In this document: piece by piece, positions 54,349-62,664 of the stretch
Position numbering within the stretch: the stretch's first letter is position 1
How the letters are laid out: each line of letters begins with the position of its first letter
Translations under genes and position numbers: made by a program
From: Pseudomonas huaxiensis
GTDB taxonomy: Bacteria > Pseudomonadota > Gammaproteobacteria > Pseudomonadales > Pseudomonadaceae
Length of the DNA stretch: 64,000 nt
Assembly (NCBI RefSeq): GCF_003231275.1
Contig: NZ_QKVL01000011.1
Location: 1-64,000, forward strand
Direction of reading: 5' to 3'
Notes under the pieces: generated by a model
The model's input: the letters and a program-made list of their open reading frames with translations, nothing else
What the model was told of the DNA's origin: nothing
Database searches by the model: none

Positions 54349-55566
54349 GTGACTACCCTGCCCCGCCGTCTGGAAAGCGAAGCCCAGGCCATTACCGTCG
54401 CCCATGAGATCGCCGAGCACATCGCCGCGATCGCTGCCGACCCACAACACAACCGCACCCTGCCGCGCCGCCAGGCCGAACTGCTGTCCGAAAGCGGCCT
54501 CACCGCCATCGGCGTGCCCCGTGCCGACGGCGGCCTCGGCGCCTCGGTAGAAACCATCGTCGAGACCGTGCGGATCATTTCCCGCGCCGACGGCGGCGTC
54601 GGCCAATTGCTGCAGATCCACAACGTCATGCTGCGCGGCGTGCTCAATGGCTACCCGGAAGAAGTGCGCCAGCGCCTGGTTACCGATGTGCTCGCCGGCA
54701 AGCGGCTGGGCAACGCCCTGGCCGAAATCGGCGGCAAGAACAAGTTCGCCCTGAAGACCCGGGTCGAGCGCCGCGAGGACGGTGTGCTGGTGCTCAACGG
54801 CAGCAAGTTCTATTCGACGGGTTCGTTCCTGGCCGAGTGGATTTCGCTGACCGCTGCCAGTGACGACGGCGGCGCGGGCGTGCTGCTGCACCGCGATACC
54901 CCCGGCCTGACCCTGGTCGACGACTGGGACGCTTTCGGCCAGCACAACTCGGTGAGCGGCACCGTGCGCTTCGACAATATCGAGCTGGACGAGCGTTACG
55001 TGTTGCGTCGCCAAGGCCCGATGAAACGTACCGGCCTGACCTTCCCGCAGATTCTCCACGCCGCCATCGACACCGGCATTGCCGCCGGCGCTCTGCAGGC
55101 CGGCATCGACTACCTCAACCAGCACGCCCGGCCGTGGGTCGAGAGCGAGGTCGAGCGGGCCAGCGACGAGCCGCACATCATCCGTCAGATCGGCGAATAC
55201 GCGGTCGCCCTGCGCGCCGCCGAATCGCTGCTGCGCGACGCCGCGCGGGTATTCGACGCCCATGAGCGCGATCCGGAAAACAAGGAACTGCAGGACGAGC
55301 TCATCCTCAGCGTGGCTACCGCCCGTGCCCATTCCGATGGCGCCTCGCTGAAGATTTCCAGCGACATCTTCTCGCTGCTCGGCGCCAGTGCGTCCCTGAG
55401 CAAATGGAACCTCGACCGCTTCTGGCGCAACGCCCGGGTCCACACCACCCACGACCCGATCCGCTGGCGCCTGCACCACGTCGGCAACTACTACCTCAAT
55501 GGCGTGGACCCGGGCGAGTACACCGCCATCCTCACCGCCAAGCAGAAGGCTGGTGCCAGCCGTTGA
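54349..55566 (+). CDS. acyl-CoA dehydrogenase-fold flavin monooxygenase (SfnB/DszC-like)
   Basis: A 405-residue FMNH2/FAD enzyme of the SfnB/DszC branch, expected to oxygenate a sulfur atom. Motifs: LNGSKFYSTGSFLAEWISL near residues 145-163, TLVDDWDAFGQHNSVSGTVR near 184-203, and the C-terminal LDRFWRNARVHTTHDP near 362-377 with the His conserved in DszC-like enzymes. Translation starts at GTG 54349, supported by AAGGAAG eight bases upstream and a sigma-54 promoter before that. First gene of a unit that continues with an ABC exporter pair. Substrate unknown. Confidence 0.88.
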   Translation: MTTLPRRLESEAQAITVAHEIAEHIAAIAADPQHNRTLPRRQAELLSESGLTAIGVPRADGGLGASVETIVETVRIISRADGGVGQLLQIHNVMLRGVLNGYPEEVRQRLVTDVLAGKRLGNALAEIGGKNKFALKTRVERREDGVLVLNGSKFYSTGSFLAEWISLTAASDDGGAGVLLHRDTPGLTLVDDWDAFGQHNSVSGTVRFDNIELDERYVLRRQGPMKRTGLTFPQILHAAIDTGIAAGALQAGIDYLNQHARPWVESEVERASDEPHIIRQIGEYAVALRAAESLLRDAARVFDAHERDPENKELQDELILSVATARAHSDGASLKISSDIFSLLGASASLSKWNLDRFWRNARVHTTHDPIRWRLHHVGNYYLNGVDPGEYTAILTAKQKAGASR

Positions 55567-55636
55567 CCCGCTGGCGCGGCGCCCCGGCGGACAACCCCGG
55601 CGCCGCGCCCTTCTTCACCCTGCTATAGAGCCGTTC

Positions 55637-57403
55637 ATGAGCCATCGACACCCGCTGCTGCGCAGCCTGGCGATCTACCGCGAAATGCCCTGGCGTTTCG
55701 CTCTGGTCGCCGGGCTGTTCGTCTTTATCAACCTGGGCCTGGTCTGGCAGCAATGGCTGATCGGCCACGCCCTCAACGACGTCACCAATGGCGTCGCGGT
55801 ACAGCGTCAGGCCGATGGCAGCCCCGACAGCCATATCGCCTGGAGCTGGTTCTGGCTGATCTTCGCCGTCGCCCTCGGCCGCGCCGTGCTGCAATACGCC
55901 GCCGGGCTCGGGTCGCTGATCCTTGGACAGGCGCTGCTTACGCGCCTGCGCGAGCGCATTCTCGAACAGGTACTGCGCCTGCACCTGGGCTACCACTGGC
56001 AGCACGGCATGGGCGAAATCGTCACCCGCACCACCCGCGACGCTGACAAGGTCCGTGATGCCTTGGTGAGTTTCTGGCGACAACTGGTGGAAACCCCGCT
56101 GGTGGTGCTGGCCACGGTCGGCCTCCTGGGCTGGTATCACCCGCTGCTGGCGGTCGGGCCGCTGCTGCTGACCCTGCTCGGGCTGTACCTGTTCGTGCTG
56201 CAGACCGAGCGCCTGGTGGAACTGGACCGCGCCGTTGGCGCCGCCTATGACCGGGTCAACCAGGACCTCGCCGAAGGCATCGGCGCGGTGCGGGTGATCA
56301 AGTCGTTCGGCCTGCAACAGCAGCGCATCGACGGTTTTACCGAACAGGTCCGGCAATTTTCCGGACTGGCCCGCCAGGCACTGGCCTGGGCCAGCTCGCG
56401 GATTCCGCTGCCGCAAGCGCTGGTAGCGCTGGGGCATGTGTGGATTCTGGTGGTGGGCGCACAACTGGTGGCCGCCGGCAAGATCGGCATCGGCGAACTG
56501 GTGACCTCGCTGCTGATCGCCACGACCCTGGTGTTCCGCATCGAGGGCATTGGCCGGGTGATGCAGACCTTCGCCGACGCCCGCGCCTCGGCCGGACGCA
56601 TCTGGCAACTGCTGGACGCCCCGACGCAGATCGAAAGCGGCCCGCGGCGCTTGCCTGAAGGGCCGCTGGGGCTGCAACTGGAAGAGGTCAACGTCAGCGC
56701 GCCGGGCAGCGAGCGAGACATTCTGCGCCAGTGCTCCTTGCTGCTGGCACCGGGTGAAGTGGTGGCGCTGGTCGGCGCCACCGGCACCGGCAAAAGCCTG
56801 CTGGCCAGCCTGCTGCCACGGCTGACCGACGCCGGCAGCGGCCGGGTGCTGATCGGCAATCAGGCCGGTGGCTGGCAGGACGTGCGCGCGCTGGACCTGG
56901 CCGACCTGCGCCGCCGCGTTCACGTGCTGCCGCAGGAAAGCTTCCTGTTCGCCGACACCCTGGCCGCCAACCTGCGCCTGAGCGCGCCCGCCGCCAGCGA
57001 CGCCGAACTGCTCGACGCCCTGCACCGCGCCGCCGCCGACGACATTCTCGAACGCCTGCCGCTGGGGCTCGACAGCCCGCTGGGCGACCGTGGCGTGACC
57101 CTTTCCGGTGGTCAGCGCCAACGCCTGTGCCTGGCCCGCGCGCTGCTCGCCGCGCCGGACCTGCTGTGTCTCGACGACGCCACCAGCGCCCTCGACGCCA
57201 TCAGCGAACGCCATGTGCTGGACAACCTGCGCCGACCTGGCGGGCCGACCCTGCTGCTGATCGCCAGCAAGGCCAGCACCGTGCAACGTGCCGACCGGGT
57301 GTTGCTGCTCGACCAGGGCCGCATCGTCGACAGCGGCCCGCACGCCGAACTGCAACGCCGCAACCCGGCCTACTGCGACCTGCTGGGGATCGACCATGAG
57401 TAA
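55637..57403 (+). CDS. heterodimeric ABC exporter subunit with degenerate catalytic residues
   Basis: A 588-residue half-transporter: a six-helix membrane domain (1 to about 320) and an ATPase domain. Walker A is VGATGTGKSLLASLLP near residue 380 and the signature is LSGGQRQRLCLARAL near 490, both normal. The Walker B end is CLDDATSALD, with Asp for the catalytic Glu, and the switch His is replaced (LLIASKAST). It therefore supplies the intact signature but its own site is weak. It overlaps the next gene, its partner, by eight bases. Starts at ATG 55637 after the SfnB-like gene. Confidence 0.9.
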   Translation: MSHRHPLLRSLAIYREMPWRFALVAGLFVFINLGLVWQQWLIGHALNDVTNGVAVQRQADGSPDSHIAWSWFWLIFAVALGRAVLQYAAGLGSLILGQALLTRLRERILEQVLRLHLGYHWQHGMGEIVTRTTRDADKVRDALVSFWRQLVETPLVVLATVGLLGWYHPLLAVGPLLLTLLGLYLFVLQTERLVELDRAVGAAYDRVNQDLAEGIGAVRVIKSFGLQQQRIDGFTEQVRQFSGLARQALAWASSRIPLPQALVALGHVWILVVGAQLVAAGKIGIGELVTSLLIATTLVFRIEGIGRVMQTFADARASAGRIWQLLDAPTQIESGPRRLPEGPLGLQLEEVNVSAPGSERDILRQCSLLLAPGEVVALVGATGTGKSLLASLLPRLTDAGSGRVLIGNQAGGWQDVRALDLADLRRRVHVLPQESFLFADTLAANLRLSAPAASDAELLDALHRAAADDILERLPLGLDSPLGDRGVTLSGGQRQRLCLARALLAAPDLLCLDDATSALDAISERHVLDNLRRPGGPTLLLIASKASTVQRADRVLLLDQGRIVDSGPHAELQRRNPAYCDLLGIDHE

Positions 57404-59234
57404 GACCGCAAACAACACGGCCATGAGCGACATCGAGATCGAAGAACGCCTGGCCAAGAAGTCCCTCGACCGCAGCATGCTGCAACGCCTGCTGCCGCTG
57501 CTCAAACCGGTGCGGCGCCAGGTCGGCTGGGTGATCGTCCTGGAACTGATCCTGGTGTTCACCGTGTTCCTGCGGCCGTGGTTCGTCCGCGAACTGCTCG
57601 ACCGCGGTCTGGTCCACAACGGCAACGCCTGGCTGCTGGACCTGCCGCTGGTGCTCTGGCTCGGCGCCGGGCTGGCCGCCAGTTGGCTGGGGCGCATCCT
57701 GCTCGGCGGGCTGTCGCAGTACATCGCCGGCAGCGCTGCCATCGAAGTGCTCAATCAGTTGCGGGTGCGGGTGTTCGCCCATGTCCAGTCGCTCAGCGTC
57801 GGCTACTTCGACCGCACCCGCGCCGGGCGCATCCTGTCACGGGCCGACCGTGATGTGGATGCCCTGGAACCGCTGCTGATCCAGGGCCCGCCGGAACTGC
57901 TCGGTGCCCTGCTGCGCTGCACCCTGGCGGGCTTGATGCTGTGGCTGATCACGCCGTTGTTCTTCTTCAGCCTGATCGCCAGCGTACCCCTGCTGTTTAT
58001 CGCCACCTGGGCATTCAAGCGGGTGGCCCAGCGCAACTGGGCGAAGGTCGCCGAGCAACGCAGCCGCTTTACCGCGCACCTGGTGGAAAGCGTCAGCGGC
58101 GTGCGCCTGCTGCAACAGAGCGGCCGTGAAGGTGAGAACCAGCAGCGCTATCGCGGCCTGCTGGATGACTTCAACAACGCCCTGATCACCGGCAGCATGC
58201 GCTCCGGCTGGTTCGCCCCGTTCACCGCCCTGCTCGCTGCCACCGGCATGGCCGTGCTGGTGCTGGTGGGCGGTTATTCGCTGGCCGAGGGCACAGTGAC
58301 CGTGGGCCAGGTCGGCGAAAGCCTGTTCTACGTGATGCTGTTCCTCGGCCCGCTGCAAGAACTCACCGACCTGTTCGAACGCTATGCCACGGGTTCTGCG
58401 TCGGCGCAGCGAATCTTCCTGCTGCTCGACACCGCGCCGCAGATCCTCGACCCGCAAAACCCGCTGCCGTTGCCACGGGTGCAGGGCGAGGTGCATTTCG
58501 AACGGGTTCGTTTCGCCTACCAGCCTGGGGCCGCAAAACCGGTGATCGACAACCTCGACCTGCGCATTCGCGCCGGTGAGGTACTGGCCATCGTCGGCCC
58601 CTCCGGGCATGGCAAAAGCACTTTGGTGCAGTTGCTGACGCGGTTCTACGAGGTGGACGACGGCGCGGTGAAACTCGACGGCGTGGACATTCGCCAACTG
58701 AGCCAGCAGCAACTGCGCCGGCATGTGGGCGTGGTGCTACAGGACAACGTGCTGTTCGCCGGCAGTATCCTCGACAACCTGCGCCTGGCCGCCCCCGGCG
58801 CCGACGACGCGAGCCTGATCGCCGCCGCACGGGAACTGGGTGCCGATGAAGTGTTGGAACGCCTGCCGCATCAATACGCGACCCAGGTCGGCAGCCTCGG
58901 CAGCCACCTCAGTCACGGCCAGCGGCAACTGGTGTGCCTGGTCCGCGCTTACCTCGCCAACCCGGCGGTGCTGGTGCTCGACGAAGCCACCTCTGCAGTC
59001 GACGTGCACACCGAACGACGGATCCAGCGCGCCCTGCGCCGGCTTTGCGAAGGGCGCACGGCAATCATCATCGCCCACCGCCTGGCGACCATTCGCGACG
59101 CCGACCGCATCGTGGTGATCCGCCAAGGCCAGGTGCAGGAGCAAGGCGCCCATCGGCAGTTGCTGGAGGCGAATGGCGCGTATGCGGCGCTGTATCGCAG
59201 CTATGAGCAGCGCGGCGAGCTGGTGGAGGGCTGA
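57396..59234 (+). CDS. heterodimeric ABC exporter partner subunit
   Basis: A 612-residue half-transporter. The membrane domain spans about residues 30-340; in the ATPase domain Walker A is VGPSGHGKSTLVQLLTRF near 400, Walker B LVLDEATSAVD near 528 and the switch IIIAHRLATI near 560, all canonical, but the signature reads LSHGQRQLVCLVRAYL instead of LSGGQ. Combined with its partner this gives one intact and one degenerate ATP site, as in heterodimeric exporters such as TmrAB. Cargo unknown; efflux of a toxic product (for example a phenol or sulfite-releasing compound) is possible. Confidence 0.9.
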   Translation: MSKTANNTAMSDIEIEERLAKKSLDRSMLQRLLPLLKPVRRQVGWVIVLELILVFTVFLRPWFVRELLDRGLVHNGNAWLLDLPLVLWLGAGLAASWLGRILLGGLSQYIAGSAAIEVLNQLRVRVFAHVQSLSVGYFDRTRAGRILSRADRDVDALEPLLIQGPPELLGALLRCTLAGLMLWLITPLFFFSLIASVPLLFIATWAFKRVAQRNWAKVAEQRSRFTAHLVESVSGVRLLQQSGREGENQQRYRGLLDDFNNALITGSMRSGWFAPFTALLAATGMAVLVLVGGYSLAEGTVTVGQVGESLFYVMLFLGPLQELTDLFERYATGSASAQRIFLLLDTAPQILDPQNPLPLPRVQGEVHFERVRFAYQPGAAKPVIDNLDLRIRAGEVLAIVGPSGHGKSTLVQLLTRFYEVDDGAVKLDGVDIRQLSQQQLRRHVGVVLQDNVLFAGSILDNLRLAAPGADDASLIAAARELGADEVLERLPHQYATQVGSLGSHLSHGQRQLVCLVRAYLANPAVLVLDEATSAVDVHTERRIQRALRRLCEGRTAIIIAHRLATIRDADRIVVIRQGQVQEQGAHRQLLEANGAYAALYRSYEQRGELVEG

Positions 59235-59282
59235 TGTTGCATCCGCTACAGCGGCTGCTTTTGGGGTGCTGCTCAGGCAGCA
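59235..59282. promoter_or_regulatory. activator sites upstream of the LLM-DszB-like unit
   Basis: TGCTG-CTCAGG-CAGCA at 59267-59282 has the same form as the three sites at 54163-54241. A weaker copy TGTTG-CATCCG-CTACA lies 32 bases upstream at 59235-59250. The strong site is about 157 bases before the expected start of the sigma-54 promoter at 59405. Confidence 0.6.
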
Positions 59283-59315
59283 GCCCCATGGGTAGGTGGT
59301 CGTCTGTTCGGGCCT

Positions 59316-59386
59316 CATCGCTGGCAAGCCAGTTCCCACAAGACCAGCATTTACGGGACCTTGTGGCAGCTGGCTTGCCAGCGATG
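59316..59386. repeat. REP inverted pair
   Basis: CATCGCTGGCAAGCCAGTTC and on (59316-59341) pairs with TTGTGGCAGCTGGCTTGCCA and on (59361-59386). It lies between the activator site and the sigma-54 promoter, which could affect DNA looping. Confidence 0.85.
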
Positions 59387-59404
59387 GGGCGCCTCCAACC
59401 ACCG

Positions 59405-59420
59405 TGGCACGCCGGTTGCA
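59405..59420 (+). promoter_or_regulatory. sigma-54 promoter, perfect -24/-12
   Basis: TGGCAC-GCCGG-TTGCA matches the sigma-54 consensus exactly. The expected start is near 59431, 20 bases before the LLM monooxygenase start codon. Confidence 0.85.
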
Positions 59421-59451
59421 CCACCCCTTCCACATCCACTGAGGACCTGCC

Positions 59452-60600
59452 ATGAGCACCGAATTCTTCTGGCGTCTGCCACTGGGCACCGACGGCCCGC
59501 AACTGACCACCGACAAGCACAACCGCGGCAGTTTCGCCGGCCGCCACGGGCATATCGCACCAGGGCTGCTGGCCGACGGCACGCCGGACGGTTTCACTTA
59601 CATCGACTACATCGCTCAGGTGGCCAAGGCCGCCGAACTGGCTGGCTTCGAGGGCGCACTGCTACCCACCGGCCCGGAGCCGTGGATCGTCGCCGCCGCG
59701 CTGGCCCGGGAAACCCGGCGCTTGCGTTTTCTGATCGCCTTCCAGGCCACCTGGACCCTGCCCGCCTATGCCGCGCAGCAAGCGGCGATTCTCCAGCACC
59801 TGAGCCACGGCCGTCTGGACTGGAACATCATTACCGGCGGCAACCCGGCCAGCCAGCGCGCCCAGGGCGATTACCTCGACCACGACCAGCGCTACCAGCG
59901 TACCGGCGAGTTCCTCGACATCATCCAGGGCCTGTGGGCCAACGAGCGCTTCAGCTACGACGGTGAGGTCTACCAACTGGAAAACGGTTCCCTGCCGCCG
60001 GGCCTCGGCAACGAACGCAAGCCGGGGGTGTATTTCTCCGGTTTCTCCGACCCGGCACTGGACGTTGCCGCGCGGCATGCCGATGTCTACCTGAACTGGG
60101 CCGAACCGGTGGACCAGCTCAAGCCGCACATCGAGCGCGTGCGCGAGCTGGCGGACAAACAAGGCCGCAGCGTGCGCTTCGGCCTGCGCGTGGACCTGTT
60201 CGCCCGGGAAACCGAAGAAGCCGCCTGGGCTGACCTGCGCCGCCAGTTCGACCGGATCGAAGGCAAACCCAGCGTGGTCTCCAGCGCCTTCACCCGCGCC
60301 AGCGACTCGGTCGGCGCGGCGCGCCAGACGGCCTACCACCAGAACATCCAGCGCTTCGACGACCTGATCCTCGGGCCTAACCTCTGGGCCGGTTTCGCCA
60401 AGGCCAAGCCCGGCCCGACGGTCGGCCTGGTGGGCAGCCACCAGAACATCGCCGAGCGCCTGGCGGAGTACCGCGACGCCGGCTTCTCCACCTTCATCCT
60501 GGCGGGCAATCCACACCTGGAAGAAGCCCTGCGCATCGGCCAGGAAGTGTTGCCACTGCTGCGCGAACGCAAGCCCGAAGCGCTCAAGGCCAGCGCCTGA
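59452..60600 (+). CDS. LLM-class flavin monooxygenase (SsuD-like)
   Basis: A 382-residue FMNH2-dependent monooxygenase close to alkanesulfonate monooxygenase SsuD: it opens MSTEFFWRLPLGTDGPQL, has RRLRFLIAFQATWTLPAYAA near residues 84-103, WNIITGGNPASQRAQGDYLD near 124-143, and GRSVRFGLRVDLFARETEEA near 240. SsuD-type active-site Arg and Trp regions are present. It is followed by a DszB-like gene and driven by its own sigma-54 promoter. It resembles the enzyme at 20009 more than the one at 51025. Confidence 0.9.
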   Translation: MSTEFFWRLPLGTDGPQLTTDKHNRGSFAGRHGHIAPGLLADGTPDGFTYIDYIAQVAKAAELAGFEGALLPTGPEPWIVAAALARETRRLRFLIAFQATWTLPAYAAQQAAILQHLSHGRLDWNIITGGNPASQRAQGDYLDHDQRYQRTGEFLDIIQGLWANERFSYDGEVYQLENGSLPPGLGNERKPGVYFSGFSDPALDVAARHADVYLNWAEPVDQLKPHIERVRELADKQGRSVRFGLRVDLFARETEEAAWADLRRQFDRIEGKPSVVSSAFTRASDSVGAARQTAYHQNIQRFDDLILGPNLWAGFAKAKPGPTVGLVGSHQNIAERLAEYRDAGFSTFILAGNPHLEEALRIGQEVLPLLRERKPEALKASA

Positions 60601-60674
60601 GCGCACCCCACAAGGACAGGCCGAATACACCACTGGCCGGATAACCGGCCACTTTGCAAGGACCAGATCCGCAC

Positions 60675-61733
60675 ATGAGCAAACCCCTCGATACCCTCTG
60701 GTACACCCATAGCCCGGTGCCCACCGGCCTCGGCATTGCCGTGCAGACCGGTCGCCTGGCCGAAGCCTTCGCCCCGCAGGGCACCTCGATCCAGTCCCTG
60801 CGCGAATCCAGCGAACGGGAAGTGCGAGAAGCGCACTACGACCACCACCTGCGCAACTCGGTCCGCCACGGCGGCAACATCCCGGCCATCTGGGCCTATT
60901 CGGCCGGGGTCGATACGCGGGTGCTCGGCCTGAGCTGGGCGGATGAAGTGCAGTTGATCCTGACCACCGCCGAAAGCGGGGTAAAAACCGTCCGCGACCT
61001 GAAGAACCGACGTTTCGGCCTGCCGAAATGGGCCAACGTGCAAATCGATTTCACCCGCGCCCAGGCCCTGCGCGGCCTGGAAAACGCCCTGCGCCTGGAA
61101 GGCCTGAACGTGGCCGACGTCGAACTGGTGGACTACCCCTACGGCGGCACCCACAGTGACGAGCAGGTCACCCATGTACATGGCGCCGCCGTCTACCTCG
61201 GCGGCACCCGCATCAGCCGGCGCAACAACGAACTGATCGGCCTGCTGCGCGGCGATATCGACGCGATCTTCCTCAAGGGCGCCTCGGCCCTGCAACTGGC
61301 CTACGAACTGGGCCTGCACGTGGTGATCGACACCGGCTCCCACCCCGATCCCCTGATCCGCGCCAACAACGGCACACCGCGCACGCTGACCGTGGACATC
61401 AACCTGCTGAACGAGCATTTCGGCGCGTGTAAACGCATCGTCGATGTGCTGCTGCGCACCGAGCAATGGGCCTGGGCCAACCCGGACGAAACCCGGCGTT
61501 ACCTGGCCCGCGAGCTGAACACCAGCGAATACTGGGTCGCGGCGGCCTATGGCGAGGATGCGCACCGACGCCTGCGCACCACCCTGGACAGCCGCTCGAT
61601 CACGGCTTTGCAGGACTTCACCGATTTTCTCTACCGCTGGCAGTTCATTCCGCGGCATTTCGATGTGCGCGACTGGATTGATTTCAGCGTGCTGGAGGCG
61701 GTGATTGGTTCAACGTCGCGGGTGGCGACCTGA
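60675..61733 (+). CDS. DszB-like protein with Ser in place of the catalytic Cys
   Basis: A 352-residue cytoplasmic relative of DszB and of the gene at 52972, without signal peptide. The segment DTLWYTHSPVPTGLG aligns with the CPVP segment, but Ser13 stands where DszB has Cys27. AHYDHHLRNSVRHGGNIPAI near residues 53-72 keeps His and Arg-x-Gly-Gly, and FLKGASALQLAYELGLHVV near 205 matches the hinge. Ser could act as an alternative nucleophile, or the protein may be a ligand-binding or different-acting paralogue. ATG 60675 is preferred to an upstream in-frame start. It sits 75 bases downstream of an LLM monooxygenase gene. Confidence 0.75.
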   Translation: MSKPLDTLWYTHSPVPTGLGIAVQTGRLAEAFAPQGTSIQSLRESSEREVREAHYDHHLRNSVRHGGNIPAIWAYSAGVDTRVLGLSWADEVQLILTTAESGVKTVRDLKNRRFGLPKWANVQIDFTRAQALRGLENALRLEGLNVADVELVDYPYGGTHSDEQVTHVHGAAVYLGGTRISRRNNELIGLLRGDIDAIFLKGASALQLAYELGLHVVIDTGSHPDPLIRANNGTPRTLTVDINLLNEHFGACKRIVDVLLRTEQWAWANPDETRRYLARELNTSEYWVAAAYGEDAHRRLRTTLDSRSITALQDFTDFLYRWQFIPRHFDVRDWIDFSVLEAVIGSTSRVAT

Positions 61734-61810
61734 ATGGGGACCAGGGGCTAGCCGACAGGTTTTCAGCGCTCTCAAGATCGAGCGCCGCCCGCGCGGCGCA
61801 TCGCGAGCGA

Positions 61811-61947
61811 GCTCGCTCCTACAACAGGTAGGTTGCAACGTGCCATGGCCTGTGAGAGTTGGGCTGCCCGCCCTTGGGGTTTGGCGATAAATCGTGGGGA
61901 GGCTGTTGAGGCCTACTCGATGCAACCTACCTGTTGTAGGAGCGAGC
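61811..61947. repeat. nested inverted repeat containing REP sequence
   Basis: A perfect 27-base arm (61811-61837, GCTCGCTCCTACAACAGGTA and on) pairs with 61921-61947. Further out CAAGATCGAGCGCCGC near 61775 faces GGCGCTCGGTCTTG near 61987. The rest of the 350-base gap between the DszB-like and PhnB-like genes holds no supported gene. Confidence 0.8.
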
Positions 61948-62084
61948 TTGTCGGGGCGCCGAACCGTCGCGATGCGCCGCGCTAGCGGCGCTCGGTCTTG
62001 AAAACACTAGAAAACTCCCATCATGCGCCTGGCAGTCGTGACCCAGGGGCTAGACTCAGTCTTCACGACTCGGGAGCCCCCGCC

Positions 62085-62564
62085 ATGACCGCCAAGAACA
62101 CCATCTGCCTCTGGTACGACCACAATGCCCTGGAGGCCGCCACTTTCTACGCCGCCACCTTCCCGGACAGCGCCGTCACCGCCGTGCACGAAGCCCCCGG
62201 CGATTACCCTTCGGGCAAGCAAGGCGATGTGATCACCGTGGAATTCACCGTCATGGGCCTCCCCTGCCTGGGCCTCAACGGCGGGCCCGTCTTCACCCAT
62301 AACGAGGCGTTTTCCTTCCAGGTCGCCACCGACGACCAAACCGAAACCGACCGCCTGTGGAACGCCATCATCAACCACGGTGGCGAAGCCAGCGCCTGCG
62401 GCTGGTGCCGGGACAAATGGGGTATTTCCTGGCAGATCACCCCGCGCGTCCTCACTACCGCCATCGCCAGCCCGGACCGCGCCGCAGCCAAGCGCGCCTT
62501 CGAAGCCATGATGCAGATGAGCAAGATCGACATCGCCACCATCGAGGCTGCGTTCAAGGGCTGA
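62085..62564 (+). CDS. PhnB-like VOC-superfamily protein
   Basis: A 159-residue protein of the glyoxalase/VOC fold, 3-demethylubiquinone-methyltransferase-like/PhnB branch. It has ICLWYDHNALEAATFYAATFP near residues 6-26 in parts, a metal-site region VEFTVMGLPCLGLNGGP near 52-68, FSFQVATDDQTETDRLW near 77-93 and WGISWQITPRVL near 112. The function of this branch is unclear. GGGAG eight bases before ATG 62085 supports this start. Lone gene. Confidence 0.85.
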   Translation: MTAKNTICLWYDHNALEAATFYAATFPDSAVTAVHEAPGDYPSGKQGDVITVEFTVMGLPCLGLNGGPVFTHNEAFSFQVATDDQTETDRLWNAIINHGGEASACGWCRDKWGISWQITPRVLTTAIASPDRAAAKRAFEAMMQMSKIDIATIEAAFKG

Positions 62565-62664
62565 TCGCGAGGATCAGGCAAGAACACGGTCGAAATGGGT
62601 TACCGGCGCTCGCCGCTTCGCGCGGAACATGGGCCTGTCTTCACCCCTTCTCAGGAGTCCTTTC

